Shown piece after piece: positions 7,412-15,371 of a DNA stretch of 16,236 nucleotides. The position numbers were made by a program, and so were the translations under genes. Every line of letters starts with the position of its first letter. Position 1 is the first letter of the stretch. The DNA comes from Pseudomonadales bacterium (GTDB lineage Bacteria > Pseudomonadota > Gammaproteobacteria > Pseudomonadales > Azotimanducaceae), in NCBI GenBank assembly GCA_029244465.1, contig JAQWQN010000174.1, positions 1 through 16,236 of the forward strand, given 5' to 3'. Under the pieces are notes generated by a model that worked only from the letters and a program-made list of their open reading frames with translations, was not told the origin of the DNA and made no database searches.

Positions 7412-9253
7412 ATGCGCAAATTTCTGCGAGCCTGTACATGGTTAATCGCTTCTTTTCTACTGACCGCGTGTAGCCAAGCAGAACAAGAATCTCGCGTATC
7501 CACACCTAGTGAATCCGAACGGCTGAACGCGTGGTTCGATGTTAAGTTCGACGAAGCGCTGAGCTTTTCTCCAATCCGAAAGACTTTGCTCGGGATCAAA
7601 GACGAAGATTACGGCCGCATCGATGATCTGTCTGAAGCCGGCCTCAACGCCTCTCTCACTTGGCAGAAAGCAGCCACAGAGGAATTGCGAACACAGTTTT
7701 CTTATGACGCCCTCAACAGCACAACGAAAGATTCCTACGATCTTTGGATCTACCAAGCGGACATGGCAGAAAAGGCTGATAACTTTCGCGAACAGGAATA
7801 TGTCTTTACGCAAATGGGATCGATGCACTCATTTCTCCCACAACTCCTTATTTCATTTCATCAAGTCAACACGAGCTCCGATCTCAACGCACTACTAAAC
7901 CGCATAGAAGAAGGTGCTCGCGCCGTAAACCAACTGATAACACGTTCTAGACGATACGCAGATGCTGGTGTGCACCCACCCTACTTCGCCTATGGCGCGG
8001 TGATTGGAGAGTCACGAACACTAATCTCTGGCTTCCCCTTCGACGAAACAGAGAAAAAGAACCCGTTATGGGAAGACCTAGAGCAGAAAATCGGTGGCCT
8101 AGAAGAGAATGGAATCATTAATTCTCAGCAAGCGTCAGAATTTCTGCTGCGGGGACGAGAACAACTTCTCACGCACTGGTTACCGGCCTATACCGCGTTG
8201 ATCAATTGGCAAGAAACCGATCGAGCAAATGCAAGCGTCACCGCAACCGGTGTTGGCTCCTTAGTTAATGGATCGGCTTATTACCAAGAGCGCCTCGCAT
8301 ACCACACAACAACAGATCGGAGCGCTGAGGAGATTCACACCATCGGCTTGCGTGAAATTCAACGGATCCACACGGCGATGGAGGCCATCAAAGAGCAAAT
8401 GAACTTTGATGGGAGCTTGCAGGAATTTTTTCGGTGGCTGCGCGAAGGTCGTGAAGATGACCGCCTGTTCTTCCCCAACAATAATGCCGGGCGCCAGGCT
8501 TACATCGACGAAGCAACGCTCGCCATCGAAAATATCAAGGACCATTTGCCAGATTACTTCGGGATCCTGCCGAAGGCCGATCTTGTCGTCCGGCGAGTTG
8601 AAGCTTTTCGCGAACAAGACGGCGCCGCGCAACATTATTTCGCCAGCACGCCAGACGGGTCCAGACCAGGTATTTACTACGCGCACCTTTCTGACATGTT
8701 CGCGATGCCTCGGCCAGAATTGGAAGTTATCGCCTATCATGAAGGGTTACCTGGCCACCATATGCAGATTGCGATCGCCAAAGAACTCCAGGGTATTCCA
8801 GAATTTCGCAAGAACGCCAGCATTACGACGTTTTCTGAAGGTTGGGGGCTCTACGCCGAGCGTTTTGCTAAAGAAATCCCGGGGACCTATAAAACGCAAT
8901 TATCTGAATTTGGCAGACTGAATTCCGAGCTATGGCGCGCCGTTCGTTTGGTCGTCGACACCGGACTGCACGCTATGGATTGGCCAGAGGAGCAAGCCTT
9001 TGATTTCATGATGGCAAACGCGAGCTTAGCCGTCCCAGCGGCCCGCAGTGAGATTAGGCGCTATATTGTCATGCCCGGCCAAGCGACCGCCTACATGATC
9101 GGCATGCTCAAAATCTTAGAACTGCGAGAACATGCAGCGGCACAATTAGGCAACCAGTTTGATATCCGTGCGTTTCATGATGTAATTCTAGACAGCGGCG
9201 CATTGCCTTTGGGCTTGCTCGAACGAAAAGTGCATCGTTGGCTCGCCGAGTAA
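7412..9253 (+). CDS. DUF885 family lipoprotein, putative metallopeptidase
   Basis: A 613-residue DUF885 protein. The family is structurally related to zinc metallopeptidases, but members are rarely characterised. From the ATG at 7412 it begins MRKFLRACTWLIASFLLTAC, a textbook lipoprotein signal with the modified cysteine at residue 20, placing it in the membrane facing the periplasm. The family signature HEGLPGHHMQ is at residues 443-452. SEGWGLYAE at 475-483 supplies the downstream glutamate, so the arrangement is gluzincin-like. PGQATAYMIGMLKILELRE near the C-terminus is also typical. An ATG 11 codons upstream (7379) is in frame but would only add residues before the signal; neither start has a strong Shine-Dalgarno. 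Its last 79 bases are overlapped by an antisense gene. Likely substrates are peptides or acyl-peptides (inference). Confidence 0.9.
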   Translation: MRKFLRACTWLIASFLLTACSQAEQESRVSTPSESERLNAWFDVKFDEALSFSPIRKTLLGIKDEDYGRIDDLSEAGLNASLTWQKAATEELRTQFSYDALNSTTKDSYDLWIYQADMAEKADNFREQEYVFTQMGSMHSFLPQLLISFHQVNTSSDLNALLNRIEEGARAVNQLITRSRRYADAGVHPPYFAYGAVIGESRTLISGFPFDETEKKNPLWEDLEQKIGGLEENGIINSQQASEFLLRGREQLLTHWLPAYTALINWQETDRANASVTATGVGSLVNGSAYYQERLAYHTTTDRSAEEIHTIGLREIQRIHTAMEAIKEQMNFDGSLQEFFRWLREGREDDRLFFPNNNAGRQAYIDEATLAIENIKDHLPDYFGILPKADLVVRRVEAFREQDGAAQHYFASTPDGSRPGIYYAHLSDMFAMPRPELEVIAYHEGLPGHHMQIAIAKELQGIPEFRKNASITTFSEGWGLYAERFAKEIPGTYKTQLSEFGRLNSELWRAVRLVVDTGLHAMDWPEEQAFDFMMANASLAVPAARSEIRRYIVMPGQATAYMIGMLKILELREHAAAQLGNQFDIRAFHDVILDSGALPLGLLERKVHRWLAE

Positions 9254-9660
9254 CAAGGAAATTTAGCCCTACTAGACCCAATCCGACTGTAGCTAGAGAG
9301 CGCGCGCGTAAAAGTCGCCATATCAAAATAGTCCCGCCAAACGTGTATCTTGCCGTGCTGCATCTCAAAAACGCCGACACAAGGAAGGTCCACGTCACCC
9401 TTGGTGGTCTTGGTCCGATCTAAGCGTTCGCAAATAACGACATCGCCCTCTTCCACCAAATTCAGAATGTCCCACGTGGTATCCGTCCAAGTTTGCAAAA
9501 AGACCTTGATGAACTGCGCAACATTATCGCGACCCGTCACAGGCTTCGCAGGCATGTTGTGATAAGTACCCCCATCGGTGAAATAGCTGGCTAAATCATC
9601 GGCGTCCATGTCGCTCCAACTCGCAATAAACTTCCTTATGATTTCTGCATTTCCCGCCAT
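9175..9660 (-). CDS. Limonene-1,2-epoxide hydrolase-like protein with an abnormal C-terminal extension
   Basis: Residues 1-121 form a SnoaL/NTF2-fold protein of the limonene-1,2-epoxide hydrolase type, which opens epoxides with an activated water. The five active-site residues known from the Rhodococcus enzyme (Tyr53, Asn55, Arg99, Asp101, Asp132) have counterparts at near-identical spacing: Tyr33 and Asn35 in YHNMP, Arg79 and Asp81 in ERLDR, and Asp110 in WRDYFD. Real epoxide hydrolysis is therefore plausible. Residues 122-161 resemble nothing in the family and are encoded antisense to the end of the DUF885 gene. They begin just after a (CG)4 tract at 9301-9308, where losing one CG would give a stop at residue 121. 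AGGAG lies seven bases before the ATG. It sits 24 bases after the cupin gene, so the two form an operon. There is no signal peptide, so it is probably cytoplasmic. Confidence 0.88.
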   Translation of the reverse strand: MAGNAEIIRKFIASWSDMDADDLASYFTDGGTYHNMPAKPVTGRDNVAQFIKVFLQTWTDTTWDILNLVEEGDVVICERLDRTKTTKGDVDLPCVGVFEMQHGKIHVWRDYFDMATFTRALSSYSRIGSSRAKFPCYSASQRCTFRSSKPKGNAPLSRITS

Positions 9661-9684
9661 TACACTACTCCTAATAGTTTCTGG

Positions 9685-10092
9685 TTATTGCTCGCCTGTA
9701 ACCAACGTTGCTGTCCACTTGCCAGCAACGATCTCAGCTTCATCATCTCCTGGCCATCTAGGCATCGTTTGACCCAGAACGTGCAGGTCTTGTCGTCCCG
9801 TGCTCCGAACTTGGAAACTCGTCCCTACCGGAATGGAAAGACTGACACCTTTCTGCAAAGAAATCACACGTTCATCGGCCGGTCCCTTGCGCCACATCTC
9901 GCCCGACCCTTCAAGAACGTACCAAATTTCATCGACGCTTTTGTGCCGCACCGCACGGATAATTTGCCCTGCGGGAATCGTGAAATGGCCCATACTACCC
10001 CGCGGTAATGCCACCAATCGACGAACTTCCGAGCCATCGGGGGCTATTTCATCGGCCACGGTGCCAAGTCGTTTATCGGTGAACGTCGCCAT
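9685..10092 (-). CDS. Cupin-domain protein
   Basis: A single-domain cupin of 135 residues. Motif 1 is around VRHKSVDEIWYVLEGSG, with His50, Glu55 and Gly62 in the expected places, but the second histidine of HxH is Ser52. Motif 2 is GVSLSIPVGTSF (82-93), where phenylalanine replaces the usual metal-binding histidine. The metal site is therefore incomplete and the protein may bind a small molecule or be a degenerate isomerase/dioxygenase rather than a standard metal cupin. A TTG directly upstream also opens the frame, but GAGGA lies six bases before the ATG at 10092, which is preferred. It is the first gene of a two-gene unit with the epoxide hydrolase-like gene, suggesting a shared substrate (inference). 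Confidence 0.88.
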   Translation of the reverse strand: MATFTDKRLGTVADEIAPDGSEVRRLVALPRGSMGHFTIPAGQIIRAVRHKSVDEIWYVLEGSGEMWRKGPADERVISLQKGVSLSIPVGTSFQVRSTGRQDLHVLGQTMPRWPGDDEAEIVAGKWTATLVTGEQ

Positions 10093-10095
10093 CAA

Positions 10096-10526
10096 TCGTC
10101 CTCATTCTCAGATCAGCGTATTTGCTACCAAAGCGCTCGTTGTTTTGCTTGGCCGTATGGTTAGTACGGCGTATGCCTGGTCATAACCCACTAATACTGT
10201 TGCAACGTGAAGTTTGCTCCGGGTCGTTAGTCGCGTTGAGATAACCAGGGCAATCAGCGTCCGCACCAGGCCAAAACATAAAACGATAGAAAGGATTGGT
10301 CAGCCGCCTTCGCGAACGTCTACCAAGCTTACCGCAGCATTTTAGCAAAACACTCAGTGGGCTCTCGGCTCGCGCCATCGGTCGCCGGCGATATTTCACC
10401 TTGAGCTCGCCGGTCCGTTTAGTGCGTGTCCTGTCTGCGCAACGCACCACCGCAATCTGACCACCCCAGGCCTGGGCGCCAACGCATTTTGTCCTTGCGT
10501 CTGATGCCACGACCTCCAAGGCACCA
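10096..10526. other. 431-bp gap between modC and the cupin gene
   Basis: No intact recognisable gene. A minus-strand frame from 10552 to 10181 (123 codons) is open but overlaps the end of modC and has an Arg/Cys-rich, unprotein-like composition. A second minus-strand frame lacks a good start and reads a hydrophobic run (FGLVRTLIALVIS) then TTRSKLHVATVLVGYDQAYA, ending about 25 bases before the cupin ATG. It might be debris. A 12-base perfect palindrome, CCCAGGCCTGGG, is at 10465-10476. No T-tailed terminator was seen after modC. Confidence 0.5.
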
Positions 10527-11594
10527 TTACCCACCAACATCTTCTGGCGCAATAGCGACAGTCTTCACGATAGCGAAACAGGTCGCACCCAACTGCAAAC
10601 CTAACGAACTGGCGGATCTCTCCGTGACTCTCGATAAAATCAGCCCAGCGCTCGTCTCTAGGGTTACCACTACGCCACGATCTTCAGTAGGTTGCAGTCC
10701 TCGCACCGTGCCCTTAAACACATTAAGCGCCGAGATTGCATGTGGCTCGTCGATCGCCAACAGCACCTCGTGTGCCGGGATGCGAACGCGTATTGTCTCG
10801 CCAACCTTTTGTGCAACTTTCGGCACATAGAGTCGCTCACCGCCTGCACGCAGTTCCGACAAACCGTCTGGACAATGTTCGCCCACCCGGCCTTCAATGA
10901 CAGCGCCAACGGATCGAATCCCCATGGGCGCCACACTAGAATCTGCCAGCAAATCCATCGCCGGCCCCTGACCGATAACGCGACCGTTCTCCAAAGCGAC
11001 CACGCTCGTCGCCAGCCGAGCAACTTCCGTAGCGGAGTGACTCACATACACAATCGGTGTCGCAATTTCATCTCGCAGCCGTTCAAAGTAGGGCAGGATT
11101 TCCGATTTGCGCGCCTCATCGAGTGCCGCAAGTGGCTCATCAGCAAGCAGCAGCGAAGGCTTACTAATCAACGCTCGCCCGATCGCCACCCGCTGCTTCT
11201 CACCACCAGAGAGCGTGTTCGGTTGCCGTTCTAGTAGATGGCTGATACCGAGCAGATCAACAATACGACTCATGGCCACAGGATCCTCACTCTTCTGTCC
11301 AAAGGTCAGATTGCCAGCAACGCTTAAATGCGGAAATAGGCGACCTTCCTGGAATACATAACCAATCTGACGTTGGTGAGGTGGTACATACACCCCGGTA
11401 CGGGTATCCAGCAGCGTCGAGCCAGCCAGGACGACCTTACCTACATCCGGCCGTAACAAGCCAGCCACCGCATTGATGATGCTCGTCTTACCAGAACCTG
11501 AACTACCGAACAATACGGTCAATCCAGGCGGCGCAGTAAAATCGACGTCCAGTCGAAAGCCCTCAAAGTGATGCTGTAACTTGATTGTGAGCAT
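10527..11594 (-). CDS. modC: Molybdate ABC transporter ATP-binding protein ModC
   Basis: A 355-residue ATPase that powers molybdate import through ModB. Walker A is GSSGSGKTS (30-38), the Q-loop glutamine is Gln82, the ABC signature is LSGGEKQR (128-135), Walker B is LLLADEP (148-154) and the H-loop is His186. After the ATPase domain a Mop-type oxyanion-binding domain follows (about 286-350, ISALNVFKGTVRGL...). This distinguishes ModC from other importer ATPases, and the length matches the family. Its ATG overlaps the modB stop by one base (TAATG), so translation is coupled. It is the last gene of the GNAT-esterase-modABC unit. The Mop domain allows feedback by molybdate in the family. Confidence 0.96.
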   Translation of the reverse strand: MLTIKLQHHFEGFRLDVDFTAPPGLTVLFGSSGSGKTSIINAVAGLLRPDVGKVVLAGSTLLDTRTGVYVPPHQRQIGYVFQEGRLFPHLSVAGNLTFGQKSEDPVAMSRIVDLLGISHLLERQPNTLSGGEKQRVAIGRALISKPSLLLADEPLAALDEARKSEILPYFERLRDEIATPIVYVSHSATEVARLATSVVALENGRVIGQGPAMDLLADSSVAPMGIRSVGAVIEGRVGEHCPDGLSELRAGGERLYVPKVAQKVGETIRVRIPAHEVLLAIDEPHAISALNVFKGTVRGLQPTEDRGVVVTLETSAGLILSRVTERSASSLGLQLGATCFAIVKTVAIAPEDVGG

Positions 11595-12283
11595 TAGCGT
11601 TCGCCAACCTTGCGCGCAACACGTTGCGCGATCGACTCAGACACCAACACTGCTGCAATAGCGATGAGGATCGATATAGCGACCAATCTTAAGGCCACGC
11701 CTTCACCATCGGGGACCTGCAAAAAAGCATAAATGGCAGAAGGAATGGTCTGCGTTTGACCGGGTATGTTGGCAACAAATGTAATCGTCGCGCCAAATTC
11801 TCCAATCGCCTTTGCGAAAGCAAGGACAGATCCAGCAACGACCCCCGGCAAAATCAGCGGCAACGTGATGCGTCTGAAGACTTGTATGGGAGAAGCACCC
11901 AATGTCGCAGCAGCGTCCTCAAGCTTACGGTCCACGGCTTCTATCGAAAGCCGAATCGCTCTGACCATCAATGGGAACGCCATGATCGCCGCCGCCAGCA
12001 CCGCGCCGGTCCACTGAAAGGCAAGCACAACACCAAGGTCTGCCAGAAAGCTACCGACGGCCCCTCGCGTGCCAAAGACCAAGAGCAGTAAGTATCCAGT
12101 TACAACCGGAGGCAAAACCAGTGGCAAGTGCACGAGCGCATTTAAGAACTGCTTACCGCGAAATTCCCAGCGCGCCAAGGCATAAGCTACAAATATCCCA
12201 ACAGGAAGACTCAGGATCGTTGCCCATAGTCCAACTTTAATAGACAGAAAAACTGCCTGCCATTCAGAAGGTCCTAACCCCAT
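11594..12283 (-). CDS. modB: Molybdate ABC transporter permease ModB
   Basis: A 229-residue inner-membrane permease, the usual length for ModB, with about five to six hydrophobic segments. The EAA loop that docks ModC is EDAAATLGASPIQVFRRITLP (122-142, two parts of one motif). GEFGATITF at 161-169 is a ModB/CysT family hallmark. The ATG at 12283 overlaps the modA stop as TGATG. A GTG one codon upstream is possible but lies within the modA stop region. It forms the channel through which molybdate from ModA enters the cytoplasm. Confidence 0.96.
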   Translation of the reverse strand: MGLGPSEWQAVFLSIKVGLWATILSLPVGIFVAYALARWEFRGKQFLNALVHLPLVLPPVVTGYLLLLVFGTRGAVGSFLADLGVVLAFQWTGAVLAAAIMAFPLMVRAIRLSIEAVDRKLEDAAATLGASPIQVFRRITLPLILPGVVAGSVLAFAKAIGEFGATITFVANIPGQTQTIPSAIYAFLQVPDGEGVALRLVAISILIAIAAVLVSESIAQRVARKVGER

Positions 12284-13083
12284 CACTTCTTACGACTGCG
12301 ATGCGAAGCGATGCGACGCGGCAACGGCGTGAAACCATGGCGAATGAAGACTGCCTGCGCGCCCTGTGTGTTTAAAAAAGACGTTAGTTGCCGCACAACA
12401 GGGTCTCGACTTGCTAGCAGTTCAGCAAGCGGATAGACGATGGGCTCATGGCTTGCGCTTGGAAAGGTAGCAACGACATGCACATTATTTGAAATCAACG
12501 CATCGCTGGCGTAGACGATACCAAGGGGAGCTTCACCGGTCGCGACCAGGGTGACCGCTGATCTAACGTTGTCAGTCTGCGCAACCCGGTCCTTTAGCGT
12601 CGACCACATCCCCAAGTTGGAGAGAGCCGCTTTACCATAAATACCGGCGGGTACCGCAGTCACTAAACCCATTGCTAGACGTCCATTGCCTAAAAGTGCA
12701 GCTATGGCCGAACTATCCGACAAGTTGATCTGACTGACACCTGCTCGATGGGACACCAACACCAAACGATTTCCGATCAGATTCATTCTCGTCGTTGCCT
12801 TAATTCGTCCGCGTGCGCTCAACCAATCCATCCACGCACCGTTCGCAGAGATAAAAAGATCAGCAGGTGCACCAAAGTCGATCTGTCGAGCAAGAATCGC
12901 CGAGCTTGCAAATGAAAGCGTAAGCTCAGCCCCTGTTGCAGAGGTAAACTCTGTCGCTACCTCCTCGATAGCGTCTTTGAGGCTTGCCGCAGCAAAAACC
13001 GTAGTTGCCAAACTGGAGGCAGGTGCCAGACAGACAGCGACCGCTAATAAGCCAACAGCAAGTTGTGTCAAACGACTGCTCAT
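12283..13083 (-). CDS. modA: Periplasmic molybdate-binding protein ModA
   Basis: A 266-residue substrate-binding protein with a Sec signal (hydrophobic core 8-20, cleavage probably after about residue 26). The oxyanion-binding residues known from E. coli ModA (Ser12, Ser39, Ala125, Val152, Tyr170) align with Ser34 in AAASLKDA, Ser61 in FASSAIL, Ala146 in VPAGIYG, Val173 in DNVRSAV and Tyr191 in GIVYASDA. Molybdate/tungstate specificity is therefore well supported. An unusual basic tail (RRIASHRSRKK) ends the protein. The ATG lies only two bases after the stop of the carboxylesterase gene, so the transporter appears translationally tied to the esterase rather than having its own promoter. Confidence 0.95.
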   Translation of the reverse strand: MSSRLTQLAVGLLAVAVCLAPASSLATTVFAAASLKDAIEEVATEFTSATGAELTLSFASSAILARQIDFGAPADLFISANGAWMDWLSARGRIKATTRMNLIGNRLVLVSHRAGVSQINLSDSSAIAALLGNGRLAMGLVTAVPAGIYGKAALSNLGMWSTLKDRVAQTDNVRSAVTLVATGEAPLGIVYASDALISNNVHVVATFPSASHEPIVYPLAELLASRDPVVRQLTSFLNTQGAQAVFIRHGFTPLPRRIASHRSRKK

Positions 13084-13085
13084 CG

Positions 13086-14597
13086 CTACAAATGGCGACG
13101 CATATAGTGACCCGATAACAAGCCCAGCTTATCGCCAAGAGGCTTCTCTTCAATACGATCTTCATGGGCAAACACAAGCCATTTCGGCACCGCGGCGGTC
13201 GATGGCGGCCATGTTAGATTCCTCGCGTTCAACAACCTGTTAGTCGGGTTACCGTTGGGATCACCAAACTTAGCAAACCGCGTCCAATAGCCTCGCATCC
13301 TTCGCGAAAGCGCTTGGACCTCGGGGTCTGGCGACGCATCTCCAGAAAAAAGAAAGATCGTTTCCATCGCATGCGGTGTACCCGGCCATTCGTCTTTGTA
13401 CGCCACAGGCACAAAGTCGACATAGTACCGCCATGCCGAACTCGACACGGTCGACATCGCATCAGTTAGGATGTGCGCAGACAACACATAGCGCAGATCT
13501 CCAAAGACACGTTTCCAACCGAGCTTCTCATCGCCAGCCATGTCGGCAATGTATTCGGCTCGCACAGCCTTGTCTGCATATGCAAAGCCAGAGGCCACGT
13601 CCGCCAAGGTTATGCCTGAACCTCGTTGCACCGAGCCTTCATAGCTATTGCCACCCGTGAGATAGGGCACATCCGCCTGCTCGCCCTGCATAAATACGAC
13701 AGCGGGCTCATCCGGTAAAGACACGCCATCAACAATCGGCAGTTGAAAGCCATCCAAGGCATTCACCAGGTCCCTCGCTGCGAGCCGCCGCAGGGATCCC
13801 ATATCATCTGTTCCGCTTAGTTCTGCCGTTATCGCACGGCTAACTGAAATCGCATCTTCAACTGGCTCGCCGAGCCAATTCTTAAGCCACGGCGCCTTAA
13901 GCCCACGTATCCTTGGGAGCGGCCAAGTGCCATAACCACTCTGTGCGATCGCACGGTGGAACAGTCCGTTGGCTGAAGGACAGGCCATTAGCAGGTTGAT
14001 GGCCTGTCCACCGGCGGAAACACCAAAAATGGTGACATTGGCCGGATCACCACCAAACGCCTCAATGTTCGTCTGTACCCACTCAAGAGCCGCAACCATA
14101 TCGAGCAAGCCAAAATTCAGTGCGCCAGGTAGCTCGTTATGGGCAAAAAACCCTATGGGACCCAAGCGATAGTTGAAGGAGACCACAACGACACCTTCTC
14201 CTGCCAACGCGTGCCCATCTATGTTGCCACTGCCGCCACGAAAGCCACCGCCATGAACCCATACCATGACTGGTTGCTTTTTCTGATCCAAGCCGTTGGT
14301 CCAGACATTCAAATACAAGCAATTTTCTTGGCTCGCCGGCACCGCCTGCTGCGTGCATTGAGGGCCAAACGCCCCGGCAACTTGGTCTCGGGCAATCGGT
14401 TTTACCGGAGCACGCCAACGCAAATCTCCCACTGGCGGCCGTGCAAAAGGGATGCCCTTGAACACAGTGCGTCCGTTTTCGGCAAAACCAGTCAACATAC
14501 CTTGCGCTGCCCTAACCGTTGGTTCTGCAGACACTGCGTTACCCAAAATCAGAGCGCTGACGATAAATATCAGCCGCTTCGTCCATAAAACAATCAT
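13086..14597 (-). CDS. Secreted type B carboxylesterase
   Basis: A 503-residue alpha/beta-hydrolase of the carboxylesterase/p-nitrobenzyl esterase family, which hydrolyses carboxylic esters. A Sec signal occupies residues 1-24 (cleavage after AVSA), so it acts in the periplasm or outside. The oxyanion loop HGGG is at 115-118. The nucleophile Ser194 lies in GVSAGG, where valine replaces the glutamate of the usual GESAGG. Glu320 in GGNSYEGS and His409 in GTPHAME complete the triad. Two cysteines near the N-terminus (Cys81 and Cys93) match the conserved disulfide pair region. The ATG at 14597 has AAGG seven bases upstream; a TTG one codon earlier is less likely. It sits 16 bases after the GNAT gene and two bases before modA. 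Its presence in a molybdate operon is unusual. Confidence 0.92.
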   Translation of the reverse strand: MIVLWTKRLIFIVSALILGNAVSAEPTVRAAQGMLTGFAENGRTVFKGIPFARPPVGDLRWRAPVKPIARDQVAGAFGPQCTQQAVPASQENCLYLNVWTNGLDQKKQPVMVWVHGGGFRGGSGNIDGHALAGEGVVVVSFNYRLGPIGFFAHNELPGALNFGLLDMVAALEWVQTNIEAFGGDPANVTIFGVSAGGQAINLLMACPSANGLFHRAIAQSGYGTWPLPRIRGLKAPWLKNWLGEPVEDAISVSRAITAELSGTDDMGSLRRLAARDLVNALDGFQLPIVDGVSLPDEPAVVFMQGEQADVPYLTGGNSYEGSVQRGSGITLADVASGFAYADKAVRAEYIADMAGDEKLGWKRVFGDLRYVLSAHILTDAMSTVSSSAWRYYVDFVPVAYKDEWPGTPHAMETIFLFSGDASPDPEVQALSRRMRGYWTRFAKFGDPNGNPTNRLLNARNLTWPPSTAAVPKWLVFAHEDRIEEKPLGDKLGLLSGHYMRRHL

Positions 14598-14613
14598 CAA
14601 CGGACCTTTTCCT

Positions 14614-15063
14614 TCAATCAGAATTTAGAGGCAAGCGCATCTCAGTACCTACCGCACGTAAACCATACTTTTCATAGAACGATCGATTGTGTTCCGTGTG
14701 TACGACCAGATAGAGGCCAAATTCAGCACAGCCACGCTCGCTGGCATCAGCTATGGTTCTCTGCACGAGTAAACCTCCTAGGTTTTTCCCGCGGGCTGCT
14801 GGGTCAACAATCAGTTCTTCGAGTTGGCAATACTCGCCATCATAACGAAGCGCAACGTTGTAGCTCACCGTCGCCATCCCGAGCACGACACCAGCCTCCT
14901 CGGCGACAATGACCCGACCTCGTTCTTCAGTCAGCAACTTTTCAAATACGGCATGGAAACCGGGAGGTGCTGGTCTCTGATTGTCTGCCGCGCCAAGGAC
15001 TTCCAATAACGCCTTACACCTTGCCTCATCCTCACCACGAGCCGCCCTAGTTGTCACCGACAT
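14614..15063 (-). CDS. GNAT-family N-acetyltransferase
   Basis: A 149-residue GNAT acetyltransferase, which moves an acetyl group from acetyl-CoA to an amine. Motif A runs LEELIVDPAARGKNLGGLLV (81-100), with the acetyl-CoA pyrophosphate loop RGKNLGG at 91-97. Motif B is HNRSFYEKYGL (125-135). The acceptor cannot be deduced; small-molecule or antibiotic-type amines are common for this size. It has no export signal and is cytoplasmic. It is the first gene of the five-gene minus-strand unit, 16 bases before the carboxylesterase ATG. AGGGG lies about nine bases upstream of its own ATG. Confidence 0.9.
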   Translation of the reverse strand: MSVTTRAARGEDEARCKALLEVLGAADNQRPAPPGFHAVFEKLLTEERGRVIVAEEAGVVLGMATVSYNVALRYDGEYCQLEELIVDPAARGKNLGGLLVQRTIADASERGCAEFGLYLVVHTEHNRSFYEKYGLRAVGTEMRLPLNSD

Positions 15064-15096
15064 AATTACCGCCCCTACAATTCGCCATTCGCACAG

Positions 15097-15125
15097 AGTA
15101 TACGGTGATTAACCGGGCACATAGA
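15097..15125 (-). promoter_or_regulatory. Candidate promoter for the GNAT-esterase-modABC operon
   Basis: A near-consensus -10 hexamer TATACT is at 15102-15097 on the minus strand, 33 bases upstream of the GNAT ATG. At 17-18 base spacing the -35 region (TTCTAT or TCTATG) is poor, so an activator may be needed if this is the promoter. No ModE-like operator was recognised. Confidence 0.35.
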
Positions 15126-15353
15126 ACTCATCTGGGCTAGGCAGACGCCTCGATCATCACCTTCACTATTCGTCTTGCCCTCGCTCGCGCTGCGTTCTGA
15201 GATTTCACGGTGACGTGTCAGGGAAAAAGTCGCGAACCCTGCCCGCGGTAGAGTACCTGCCAACCCGCAGTAGGCCTCTTGGACCCAGGTACTTGTGCCT
15301 GAATTGCCAGAGTTCGAGCAGGCCATCGCCCACATGACCGTAACAGACCAAGT

Positions 15354-15371
15354 CTTAACGCCGTCGTTAAG
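15354..15371. repeat. Perfect inverted repeat, 7-bp arms
   Basis: CTTAACG at 15354-15360 and CGTTAAG at 15365-15371 are exact reverse complements around a four-base CCGT centre. No T-tract follows on either strand, so it is not an intrinsic terminator. It could be an operator for a dimeric regulator or simply chance. Confidence 0.4.

Noticed and set aside
8261..8740. 159-codon minus-strand frame inside the DUF885 gene.
   Set aside because: It is the antisense shadow of a well-supported gene whose metal motif lies in this stretch.
10465..10476. Palindrome CCCAGGCCTGGG considered as a terminator of the mod operon.
   Set aside because: It has no loop and no T-tract on either strand.
10181..10552. 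123-codon minus-strand frame after modC.
   Set aside because: It overlaps the modC end, its composition is Arg/Cys-rich, and no family pattern is visible; treated as non-coding or debris.
12300..12325. Short direct repeat GCGATGCGAAGCGATGCG near the modA 3' end.
   Set aside because: It lies within the basic coding tail of modA and is only about 8 bases per unit; it is not treated as a functional repeat.
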